From: Caulobacter sp.
Lineage (GTDB): Bacteria > Pseudomonadota > Alphaproteobacteria > Caulobacterales > Caulobacteraceae
Assembly (NCBI GenBank): GCA_028291265.1
Contig: JAQGIK010000095.1
Span: forward strand, 1 to 64,000
Reading direction: 5' to 3'
DNA: 64,000 bases
Shown here: positions 1 to 8,331 of the stretch, one piece after another
Layout: each line of letters opens with the position of its first letter
Position numbering within the stretch: position 1 is the stretch's first letter
Notes under the pieces: generated by a model
The model's input: the letters and a program-made list of their open reading frames with translations, nothing else
Told to the model about the DNA's origin: nothing
Databases searched by the model: none
Made by a program: the position numbers and the translations under genes

Positions 1-1
1 C

Positions 2-325
2 CTGCAGGCGGCCCGCGCCGAGGAGGCCGGGGACGGCGCCCCGACGCTCAACTCCCGCGCCGACGGCGACTTCCTGGAAAAGGCCCTGGCCCTCGACGAC
101 GCCGCCCGCGCCCTGATGGCCCGCGCCGCCGAGACCGGCCGGCTGACCGCCCGCGGCTGGACCCGCACCCTGCGCCTGGCCCGCAACATCGCCGACCTCG
201 ATCAGGCCGAAGGCGTGCGCCGCATCCATGTCGCCGAAGCCCTGATCTACCGCCGCACCGGCCCCGGCGCGGAGGAGGGTGTGTCGGCGCCGCCGGCCAT
301 GGGGTTTCACCGGCTGTCGATCTGA
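2..325 (+). CDS. YifB/ComM-type Mg-chelatase-like AAA ATPase, C-terminal fragment (5' truncated by window)
   Basis: Open frame from the window edge; tail RAAETGRLTARGWTRTLRLARNIADLDQAEGVRRIHVAEALIYRR is typical of the family C-terminus. Confidence 0.8.
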   Translation: MQAARAEEAGDGAPTLNSRADGDFLEKALALDDAARALMARAAETGRLTARGWTRTLRLARNIADLDQAEGVRRIHVAEALIYRRTGPGAEEGVSAPPAMGFHRLSI

Positions 326-377
326 TACCGGCGCTATCGCGACTTGCAGTCGTTCCCCGACGCGAGTAGGAGGCCCG

Positions 378-533
378 GGTGATGACCCTGAACCTGTTCA
401 AAGCATGCAACTTGGGCCGCCCGGTTTATGAACCTGGGCGCGCTGTCGCATGGGCTGAAGGGACGTCTCGCTAGAACCACCTGATCTAGCAACAAGACCG
501 CCACCCCTCCCGGCCCGCCTGGAGGGGATTTTT
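378..533 (+). ncRNA. Putative structured small RNA / leader RNA (identity unknown; 6S-like rod not excluded)
   Basis: Hand-folded helices: 384-386/465-467, 393-395/460-462, 397-400/456-459, 404-408/448-452, 418-426/431-440 (one bulge), 470-475/485-490, ending in the terminator at 504-527. Possible promoter TTGCAG (344-349)-N17-TAGGAG (367-372). Confidence 0.5.
504..533 (+). terminator. Rho-independent terminator just upstream of the RNA ligase start codon
   Basis: CCCCTCC (504-510) / GGAGGGG (521-527) perfect 7-bp stem followed by ATTTTTG. Confidence 0.75.
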
Positions 534-549
534 GTGTTTGGAGATAGCC

Positions 550-1107
550 ATGAAGAAGATTCCGACCCTGTTTGATCGTGACTGGACCGGCGACCGCAGC
601 CGGGTCGTCGCCACCATCAACCCGCCCTGCCAATGGGTGATCGACGGCGAGGGCGTGGCCACGCGCAAGATTGACGGCGCCTGCGCCCGGGTGCTGGGCG
701 GCGTCCTCTACAGGCGCCGCGAACTGCGCCAGGGCGAGGCCGCGCCGGCCGGCTTCGAGCTGGCCGACCGCGACGATGAGACCGGCAAGACGGTCGGCTG
801 GACGCGGGTCGGCGACGGCCCCGAGGACCGCTGGTTCCGGGAAGCCTTCGCGCGCCTGGAATCGCCGGCCGACGGCGCCTACGAGCTGCTCGGCCCCAAG
901 GTGCAGGGCAATCCGGAGGGCCTGGCCGACCACGTCCTGTCGCCGCACGACACCGCCGCCCTGGCCTTCGCCCCTCAGCCGCCACGCGACTTCGAGGGCC
1001 TCAAGGCCTGGATGGCCGGCCGGGACATCGAAGGCGTCGTCTGGCACCACCCGGACGGCCGCCGGGCCAAGCTGAAGCTGCGGGACTTCGGCCTCAAGCG
1101 AGGCTGA
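550..1107 (+). CDS. RNA ligase, RLIG1/C12orf29-like (DUF5565) nucleotidyltransferase
   Basis: Motif I KIDG (K40), YELLGPKVQGNP, EGVVWHH and AKLKLRDF match ligase motifs; SD GGAG about 6 nt upstream of the ATG. Confidence 0.75.
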   Translation: MKKIPTLFDRDWTGDRSRVVATINPPCQWVIDGEGVATRKIDGACARVLGGVLYRRRELRQGEAAPAGFELADRDDETGKTVGWTRVGDGPEDRWFREAFARLESPADGAYELLGPKVQGNPEGLADHVLSPHDTAALAFAPQPPRDFEGLKAWMAGRDIEGVVWHHPDGRRAKLKLRDFGLKRG

Positions 1108-1149
1108 AGTCCCCTTTCCCCCCGACCTGAACCCTGACGTAGTGAAACG

Positions 1150-2526
1150 ATGTACCTGTCCCTCGCCACCACCCACCAGCCGGCCACCGACCTCGGCTTC
1201 CTGCTGCACAAGCATCCCGGCCGCCTGCACGAGATGGAGCTCGCCTTCGGCAAGGCGCATCTCGTCTATGCCGAGGCCAACGAGGCGCGCTGCGAGGCGG
1301 CGCTGATCCTCGACATCGACCCGGTCGGCTTGGTGCGCGGCAAGGGCATGGGCGAGGGCCTGCTCGACCAGTACGTCAACGACCGGCCCTATGCGGCCAG
1401 CTCCTTCCTGTCGGTGGCCCTCAACAAGACCCTGCGCACGGCCATGAACGGCGTCTGCACGGCCCGGCCCGAGCTGGCGGCGGCCGAGATTCCGCTCGAG
1501 GCGGTGATCACCCCGCTGCCGGCCCGCGGCGGCGAGGCCCTGGTGCGCGCCCTGTTCGAGCCGCTCGGCTGGGCGGTCGAGGTCGAGCCCGTCGCCGGGC
1601 CCGAAGGCGAGGCCTCGCGCTATGTCACCCTGCGCCTGGCCGGGACCGCGCGGCTGTCGGCCCTGCTCAGCCACCTCTATGTGCTGATCCCGGTGCTCGA
1701 CGACGACAAGCACTACTGGGTCGGCGACGACGAGGTCGACAAGCTGATGGCCCGCGGCAAGGGCTGGCTGGAGGGCCATCCGTCGCGCGACCTGATCGTC
1801 CGCCGCTACCTGATCCATCGCCGCGGCCTGGCCGACGCCGCCCTGGCGCGGCTGGCCCCCGAGGCGGCCGAGGCGATTCTGCCGGGCGAGCCGCGGCAGA
1901 CCCGCGAGGACCAGCTGGAGGCGCCGATCAAGCTCAATGACGCCCGCATGCTGGCCGTGGCGGTGGCGCTGGAAGCGACCGGGGCCCGGGCCGTCGCCGA
2001 CCTCGGCTGCGGCGAGGGCAAGCTGCTGCGCCAGCTGGTCAAGACCCGCTGGGCCGAACGGCTGATCGGGCTCGACGCCGGCCTGCGCGATCTCGAATGG
2101 GCGGCCAGGCGCCTGAAGTTGAACGAACCCGGCGGCCCGCCCGAAGGCCGGGTCACGCTGCTGCACGGCTCGCTGACCTACCGCGACGAGCGCTGGCATG
2201 GCGTCGACGCCGCCGCCCTGGTCGAGGTCATCGAACATCTCGACGAGGACCGCCTGCCGGCCCTGGCCCAGGTGGTGTTCGGCCAGGCGCGGCCCGGCGC
2301 CGTCGTCGTCACCACCCCCAACGCCGAATACAACGCCCTCTTTCCGAAGCTGGCGGCTGGCGCCATGCGCCATCCCGACCATCGTTTCGAGTGGACGCGG
2401 GCCCAGTTCCGGGACTGGGCGGCGGGCATCGAGCGCGACTTCGGCTACCGCGCCGTCTTCAGCGACATCGGCGAGGTCCACCCGGAGCTCGGCGCCCCCA
2501 CCCAGATGGCGGTGCTGACCCGATGA
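1150..2526 (+). CDS. hen1: 3'-terminal RNA ribose 2'-O-methyltransferase Hen1
   Basis: N-terminus MYLSLATTHQPATDLGFLLHKHPGRLHEMELAFGKAHLVYAEA is typical of bacterial Hen1; C-terminal SAM methyltransferase (VADLGCGEGKLL) and EVIEHLDEDRLPA. Confidence 0.93.
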   Translation: MYLSLATTHQPATDLGFLLHKHPGRLHEMELAFGKAHLVYAEANEARCEAALILDIDPVGLVRGKGMGEGLLDQYVNDRPYAASSFLSVALNKTLRTAMNGVCTARPELAAAEIPLEAVITPLPARGGEALVRALFEPLGWAVEVEPVAGPEGEASRYVTLRLAGTARLSALLSHLYVLIPVLDDDKHYWVGDDEVDKLMARGKGWLEGHPSRDLIVRRYLIHRRGLADAALARLAPEAAEAILPGEPRQTREDQLEAPIKLNDARMLAVAVALEATGARAVADLGCGEGKLLRQLVKTRWAERLIGLDAGLRDLEWAARRLKLNEPGGPPEGRVTLLHGSLTYRDERWHGVDAAALVEVIEHLDEDRLPALAQVVFGQARPGAVVVTTPNAEYNALFPKLAAGAMRHPDHRFEWTRAQFRDWAAGIERDFGYRAVFSDIGEVHPELGAPTQMAVLTR

Positions 2527-5099
2527 GACGCCCCGACCCCACCGACATCGCCATTCCCGACTTCGCCCTGGTGGTGCTGATCGGCGCCAGCGGCGCGGGC
2601 AAGTCCAGCTTCGCCGCCCGAAGTTTCGCGCCCACCGAGGTGATCTCGTCCGACTACGCCCGGGCCCTGGTCAGCGACGACGAGACCGACCAGTCGGTCA
2701 GCAACGACGCCTTCGACCTGGTCCGCGCCATCGCCGAGAAGCGCCTCAAGCACCGGCGGCTGGCGGTCATCGACGCCACCAACATCCGGGCCGCCGACCG
2801 CAAGGGCTGGATCGAGCTGGCCCGCCGCTGGCACGCCCTGCCGGTGGCCATCGTGCTCGACCCGGGCATCGAGGCCTGCCTCGCCCACAACAAGGGGCGG
2901 GAGAACCGCGCCTTCGGGGCGGGCGTCGTCAAGCGGATGACCGACGAACTGCGCCGCGGCGTTCGCGGCCTGCAGCGCGAGGGCTTCCGCCAGGTCTGGA
3001 CCCTGGGGACCGAGGCCGGCATCGCGGCCGCCGAGGTCAGCCGCCAGCCGCTGTGGACCGACAAGCGCACCGACCATGGCCCGTTCGACATCATCGGCGA
3101 CATCCACGGCTGCGCCGCCGAGCTGGAACTGCTGCTTGAAAAGCTCGGCTACGCCGTGGCCTGGTCGCAGACGGACGGCGAGCGGACAGTCAGCGTCACC
3201 CCGCCGCCGGGCCGCAAGGCCGTCTTCGTCGGCGACCTGGTCGATCGCGGTCCGGCCAGCCCCGACTGCGTGCGCATCGCCATGAGCATGGTCGAGGCGG
3301 GCGGCGCCTATGCCGTGCAGGGCAACCATGAGCGCAAGTTCGGCCGCTGGCTGGAGGGCCGCAAGGTCACGCTCAGCCACGGCCTGCAACAGACCGCCGA
3401 CCAGATGGAGGCCGAGAGCCCGGCCTTCAAGGCGCAGGTCGCCACCTTCCTCGCCGACCTGCGCAGCCACGTCTGGCTGGACGGCGGCCGGCTGGCCGTC
3501 GCCCACGCCGGCCTCAAGGAAGAGATGATCGGCCGCGGCTCCGGCGCCGTGCGCGAGTTCGCCCTCTATGGCGAGACGACCGGCGAGATCGACGAGTTCG
3601 GCCTTCCCGTGCGCGCCGACTGGGCCGCGAAGTACCGGGGCGACACGGCCGTGGTCTATGGCCACACGCCGATGCTCGAGGCGCAGTGGGTCAACAACAC
3701 CCTCTGCATCGACACCGGCTGCGTGTTCGGCGGCAAGCTGACCGCCCTGCGCTGGCCCGAGAAGGACCTGGTCGAGGTCCCGGCCCTGCAGACCTGGTTC
3801 GAGCCCATGCGCCCCCTGGGCGGCGAGGCCGCGCGTTCGGCCCAGGCCGACGCCGACGACCTGCTCGACATCGCCGACGTCACCGGCCGCCGCTGGATCG
3901 ACACGACCCTGCGCGGCCGGCTGGTCATCCCCGAGGAAAAGGCCAGCGCCGCCCTCGAGGTGATGAGCCGCTATGCGCTCGGCCCCCAATGGCTGGCCTA
4001 TCTGCCGCCGACCATGTCGCCGGTCGAGACCAGCACCCGCGAGGGCTGGCTGGAGCGGCCGGAAGAGGCCCTGGCCCACTACCGCGAACGGGGCGTGACC
4101 CGGCTGGTGGCGCAGGAGAAGCACATGGGCTCGCGGGCGGTCATCGCCCTCTGCCGCGACGCCGCCGCCGCCCGGGCGCGCTTCGGCGGCATGGCCGGCG
4201 AGGCCGGCCAGATCTGGACCCGCACCGGCCGCGCCTTCTTCGGCGACGCGGCCATGACCGAAGGCCTGCTCGCCCGCCTGCGCGGGGCCGTCGAGGCCGC
4301 CGGCCTGTGGGAGGAGCTGGCCACCGACTGGCTGCTGCTCGACGCCGAGATCATGCCCTGGTCGGCCAAGGCCGGCGCCCTGATCGAGGCCCAGTACGCC
4401 CCGGTCGCCGCCTCTTCCGTGGCCGGGCTGAACGCCGGCGCGCAGGCCCTGCGCCGCGCCGCCGCCCTCAACCCGGAAGCCGCCGCCCTGGCCACCCGCT
4501 TCGAGGATCGCGCCGCCCGCGCCGCCCTCTACGGCAAGGCCTGGGCCCCCTATGTCTGGCCGGTCGGCGGGGTGGAGGATCTCAAGGTCGCCCCCTTCCA
4601 TCTGCTGGCCAGCGAGGGCCGGGTCTGGTTCGACCAGGACCACCTGACCCACATGGCCATCGCCGATCGCCTGGCCGCGACCGGCGACGCGGTCATCGCC
4701 GCGACCCGCTGGCGCGTCGTCGAGCTGGGCGACGAGGCCAGTTGCGCCGACGCGGTCGCCTGGTGGGAGGCGCTGACCGCCGCCGGCGGCGAGGGCATGG
4801 TGATCAAGCCGCTCGACTTCGTGGCCCGTGGCCCCAAGGGCCTGCTGCAGCCGGCCCTCAAGGTGCGCGGCCGCGAGTACCTGCGGATCATCTACGGCCC
4901 CGAGTACGACGCGCCGGAGAACCTCGAACGCCTGCGCCAGCGCGGCCTGGGCGGCAAGCGCAACCTCGCCCTCCGCGAGTTCGCCCTCGGCCATGAGGCG
5001 CTATTGCGCTTTGTCGCCCGCGAACCCCTGCGCCGGGTCCATGAATGCGTCTTCGCCGTGCTGGCCGCCGAGAGCGAGGCGGTCGATCCGCGGCTCTAG
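2523..5099 (+). CDS. pnkp: Polynucleotide kinase-phosphatase Pnkp (kinase, 2',3'-phosphatase, ligase domains)
   Basis: P-loop GASGAGKSSFA; metallophosphoesterase DIIGDIHGC / GDLVDRGP / GNHERKF; ligase motif EKHMGSR. ATGA overlap with hen1. Confidence 0.93.
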   Translation: MRRPDPTDIAIPDFALVVLIGASGAGKSSFAARSFAPTEVISSDYARALVSDDETDQSVSNDAFDLVRAIAEKRLKHRRLAVIDATNIRAADRKGWIELARRWHALPVAIVLDPGIEACLAHNKGRENRAFGAGVVKRMTDELRRGVRGLQREGFRQVWTLGTEAGIAAAEVSRQPLWTDKRTDHGPFDIIGDIHGCAAELELLLEKLGYAVAWSQTDGERTVSVTPPPGRKAVFVGDLVDRGPASPDCVRIAMSMVEAGGAYAVQGNHERKFGRWLEGRKVTLSHGLQQTADQMEAESPAFKAQVATFLADLRSHVWLDGGRLAVAHAGLKEEMIGRGSGAVREFALYGETTGEIDEFGLPVRADWAAKYRGDTAVVYGHTPMLEAQWVNNTLCIDTGCVFGGKLTALRWPEKDLVEVPALQTWFEPMRPLGGEAARSAQADADDLLDIADVTGRRWIDTTLRGRLVIPEEKASAALEVMSRYALGPQWLAYLPPTMSPVETSTREGWLERPEEALAHYRERGVTRLVAQEKHMGSRAVIALCRDAAAARARFGGMAGEAGQIWTRTGRAFFGDAAMTEGLLARLRGAVEAAGLWEELATDWLLLDAEIMPWSAKAGALIEAQYAPVAASSVAGLNAGAQALRRAAALNPEAAALATRFEDRAARAALYGKAWAPYVWPVGGVEDLKVAPFHLLASEGRVWFDQDHLTHMAIADRLAATGDAVIAATRWRVVELGDEASCADAVAWWEALTAAGGEGMVIKPLDFVARGPKGLLQPALKVRGREYLRIIYGPEYDAPENLERLRQRGLGGKRNLALREFALGHEALLRFVAREPLRRVHECVFAVLAAESEAVDPRL

Positions 5100-6634
5100 C
5101 GGCCCTGGGCGTCGAAGAAGGCGTCCGGGTCGTCGACCTCGACCAGTTTGCCCCGGCGGATTTCCAGAAATCGGTTGGCCGCCGTGCGCGTGAAATACCG
5201 GTCGTGGGAGACGAACAGACAGCTGACCTCGGCCGTCTCCAACTCGGCCTCGAGGGCTTCCTGGCCCTCGATGTCGAGGTGGTTGGTCGGCTCGTCGAGC
5301 AGGTAGAAGTTGGGCCGCTCCAGCTTCAGCCGCAGGAAGATCAGCCGGGCCCGCTCGCCGTAGCTGAGGCGGCTGATCGGATCGTTGATGCGCAGGTAGG
5401 GAAACCCCGCCTGGGCCAGCAGTCGTGTCGCCTCGCGCTCGGTCGCGTCCGGCGCGGCGGTGACAAAGCTTAGCAGGCTGGTCTTCAGCGGCAGGTCTTT
5501 CATCGACTGGTCGAAGTAGACCAGGCGCGCGGCCGGATTGAACCGGACGGCCGCCGTGCCGTCATAGTGCTCCCGGTCGGGGTCGAAGGCGGCGGCCAGG
5601 GCGTTGAGCAGGGTCGTCTTGCCCGCCCCGTTGGCGCCCAGGATCGCCACCCGGTCGCCGGCGGCGATGGCGAGGCGGTCGATGGTGATCAGGGTGCGAG
5701 GAGGGTTGTCCGGCGTCGTCACCGTCAGGCCCTGCACCCGCAAGGCGACCTTGGCGTCGATGTCGCCGTCAGCCAGTTCCAGCCGCCGCTCGCGATGGCC
5801 GAGGACCTCCGTGCGGTCGTTCTCGATACGGGCGATCCGCGTTTCGATGGCCTTCTTGCGCTTGTTGAGGTCGGGGTTCTTCACCGCCCAGACCTTGTAG
5901 CGGGCGGCGGCGGCCTCCAGCCGGCGCACCTCCTTCTCCTCGACCTTGCGCTGGGTGGCGGCGGCGGCGTCGCGTAGCAGCAGCGCCTCGCGGGCGACGT
6001 CGAAGCGACTCTTGAAGGCATGCACCCCGTCAGGGCGCAGGAACAGGGTGCGGTCGGTGACCCGGTTGAGGAACTCGCGGTCATGGCTGACGATCAGCAT
6101 CGGCACGTCGAAGGCCCCGGTCAGCCAGTCCTCCAACCGGTTGATGTTGGAAAGGTCCAGGTGGTTGGTCGGCTCGTCGAGGATGAGGATGTCGGGCTCC
6201 TCCAGCACCGCCGCCCCGGCGATCAGCAGCAGCCGCCGCCAGCCGCCCGACAGCGACCCGAAGCTCTGGTCGGCGACCTCGGGGGCGACCTCGATCTCGT
6301 CCAGCAGCACGTCGATGCGCCAGTCGTCGTCGCCATGGCCCACCCTGTCGAGCGACCGGCGCAACACCTCGCGAACGGTGAGGTCGTCGAGCCCCGGCGG
6401 AATGTCCTGCGGCAGGGAACCGACCCGCAACGACCGCGACCTGAGGATCTGGCCCCTGTCGAGCTCCAGCTCGCCGGACAGACAGCGCAGCAGGGTGGTC
6501 TTGCCCGCCCCGTTCTCGCCGACCAGGGCGGTGCGCGCATCGTCGAGCAGGAAGGAGACGTTCTCGAACACGCGCGCCGAGCCATGGAAGAAGCTGGCCT
6601 CGTCCATTCCAAGCACGGCCTGACGCGGCGCCAT
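5096..6634 (-). CDS. ABC-F family ATP-binding protein
   Basis: Two Walker A (GENGAGKTT, GANGAGKTT), two LSGGW/LSYGE signatures, LDEPTNHLD twice, no TM domain. Start chosen at MAPRQAVL. Confidence 0.92.
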   Translation of the reverse strand: MAPRQAVLGMDEASFFHGSARVFENVSFLLDDARTALVGENGAGKTTLLRCLSGELELDRGQILRSRSLRVGSLPQDIPPGLDDLTVREVLRRSLDRVGHGDDDWRIDVLLDEIEVAPEVADQSFGSLSGGWRRLLLIAGAAVLEEPDILILDEPTNHLDLSNINRLEDWLTGAFDVPMLIVSHDREFLNRVTDRTLFLRPDGVHAFKSRFDVAREALLLRDAAAATQRKVEEKEVRRLEAAAARYKVWAVKNPDLNKRKKAIETRIARIENDRTEVLGHRERRLELADGDIDAKVALRVQGLTVTTPDNPPRTLITIDRLAIAAGDRVAILGANGAGKTTLLNALAAAFDPDREHYDGTAAVRFNPAARLVYFDQSMKDLPLKTSLLSFVTAAPDATEREATRLLAQAGFPYLRINDPISRLSYGERARLIFLRLKLERPNFYLLDEPTNHLDIEGQEALEAELETAEVSCLFVSHDRYFTRTAANRFLEIRRGKLVEVDDPDAFFDAQGR

Positions 6635-6755
6635 CTGGTCCTCCAAAGGCGCGGAAAGGCCCGGCCGACGACCGCCGTTCTTTTCCACACGACCCTTGCA
6701 AGTCAAGCCGCCGTCCCAACCCCGCCTTAACGGGTCAGGCCTAAGCTCGCCGTCC

Positions 6756-8294
6756 ATGACCACAGACGCCATCACCCCCCAGCAGCTGGCCACCCTGAGC
6801 CACGAGTTCCGCACGCCCCTGAACGGGGTGCTGGGCATGGCCCGGCTGCTGGACGGCACCGACCTGTCGCCCGAGCAGCGCGACTATGTGAAGGCGCTCA
6901 AGGAGAGCGGCGATCACCTGCTGGGTCTGATCAACGACGTGCTCGACCTGGCCCGGCTGGGAGCCGGCAAGCTGGAGCTGCATCCGGCCCCGATGGAGGT
7001 CGAGAGCCTGTTGCGCCAGGTTGCCGAGCTGATGAGTCCCCGCGCCCATGAGAAGGGCATCGAGGTGGCCTGGGCCGCCGCGCCGGGCCTCGGCACGGTG
7101 ATGGGCGACGAGGGGCGGCTGCGCCAGGTGCTGCTCAACTTCGCCGGCAACGCCGTCAAGTTCACCGAAAAGGGCGGCGTGCTGATCGCCGCCGAGCCCG
7201 AGGGGCCCGGCCGCATCCGCTTCACCGTCACCGACAACGGCCCGGGCGTGCCCGACGAGGCCAAGGGCCGGATCTTCGAGCCCTTCACCCACGCCGACCC
7301 CACCCATGGCGGCTCGGCGCTCGGCGGGGCGGGCCTCGGCCTGGCCATCGTCCAGCTGCTGGCCGAGGCCCACTGCGCCCATGTCGGCGTCGAGGATGCC
7401 CCCATAGACGCGATGGGGGGCGGCGGGGCCCGCTTCTGGTTCAGCGCCGATTTCGAGGCCGTCGGCGACCCCCTCCTGCGCGTTGGGGCGGTCGATGACA
7501 GCTTGTCGGGTCGAACGGTCGTCGTCGCCAGCCTCAACCCTGCTGTCCGCGCCGCGGCGGTGCGCCAGATCGAGGCCTGCGGCGGCACGGCCCTGGCCGC
7601 CGCCGGCGTGGCCGGCGCGGTGGCCAAGGCCCCGGCCGGCGCCGTGCTGCTCATCGACCATGGCCTGATCAAGGGCCGTCGGGGCCTGAAGCCCCCGGCC
7701 GGCCAGCAAGCCATCCTCCTGCTGCGCCCCGACGAGCGCGACCGCATCGAGCCCTGCCGCGCCGCCGGGTTCGCCGGCTATCTGATCAAGCCCCTGCGCC
7801 GCGCCTCCCTGGCCGCCCGGGTTCTCGCGGCGCAAGGCGTCGCCGCCCCGGTCGAAGCGGTCGCCAGCGAAGACGAACGCATCGCCCCCGCCGCGGCCCC
7901 GGGGGCCCGGGTGCTACTGGCCGAGGACAATCCGATCAACGCCTTCCTGGCCCGCACCCTGCTTGAGCGCGAGGGGGCCGTCGTCGACCGCGCCGCCAGC
8001 GGCGAGGAGACCCTGGCGGCCATGGAGGCCGGCCGCTACGACCTGATCCTGATGGACGTGCGCATGCCCGGCCTGTCGGGCCTCGACGCGGCCCGGGCCT
8101 TGCGGGCGCGGGGCGTCTCCACCCCCATCGTCGCCCTCACCGCCGACGCCTTCGAGGACGACCGCCGCGCCTGCCTGGCGGCCGGGATGGACGACTTCCT
8201 GGTCAAACCGCTGACCGCCGACGCCCTGCGCACCGCGCTCGCCCGCTGGGCCCGCTGGACGCCGCCGACGGCTCAGGCCAAGCTGGCCGGCTAG
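6756..8294 (+). CDS. Hybrid histidine kinase, DHp-CA-pseudoREC-REC (ShkA-like)
   Basis: LSHEFRTPLNGVLG H-box; N, G1 and G2 boxes; degenerate receiver; C-terminal receiver VLLAEDNPINAFLA / LILMDVRMPG / KPL. Confidence 0.88.
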   Translation: MTTDAITPQQLATLSHEFRTPLNGVLGMARLLDGTDLSPEQRDYVKALKESGDHLLGLINDVLDLARLGAGKLELHPAPMEVESLLRQVAELMSPRAHEKGIEVAWAAAPGLGTVMGDEGRLRQVLLNFAGNAVKFTEKGGVLIAAEPEGPGRIRFTVTDNGPGVPDEAKGRIFEPFTHADPTHGGSALGGAGLGLAIVQLLAEAHCAHVGVEDAPIDAMGGGGARFWFSADFEAVGDPLLRVGAVDDSLSGRTVVVASLNPAVRAAAVRQIEACGGTALAAAGVAGAVAKAPAGAVLLIDHGLIKGRRGLKPPAGQQAILLLRPDERDRIEPCRAAGFAGYLIKPLRRASLAARVLAAQGVAAPVEAVASEDERIAPAAAPGARVLLAEDNPINAFLARTLLEREGAVVDRAASGEETLAAMEAGRYDLILMDVRMPGLSGLDAARALRARGVSTPIVALTADAFEDDRRACLAAGMDDFLVKPLTADALRTALARWARWTPPTAQAKLAG

Positions 8295-8331
8295 ACGGGG
8301 ACCACACGTCCCTACCCACGGGAGGGGACTC

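Noticed and set aside
418-440. tRNA-like T-arm in the leader RNA
   Set aside because: Hairpin loop is UAUG and lacks a TTCRANY T-loop; no acceptor or anticodon arm is evident.
334-2481. 715-aa minus-strand ORF opposite the RNA ligase and hen1
   Set aside because: Antisense to confidently assigned genes; composition (long runs of A/G/R/Q/H) is typical of shadow ORFs in high-GC DNA.
2097-2522. N-terminal extension of the Pnkp ORF upstream of 2523
   Set aside because: Extension is Arg/Pro-rich out-of-frame translation of hen1; ATG at 2523 overlaps the hen1 stop and begins a normal kinase domain.
2445-4994. 849-aa minus-strand ORF opposite pnkp
   Set aside because: Shadow ORF of the Pnkp coding sequence; no recognisable domain.
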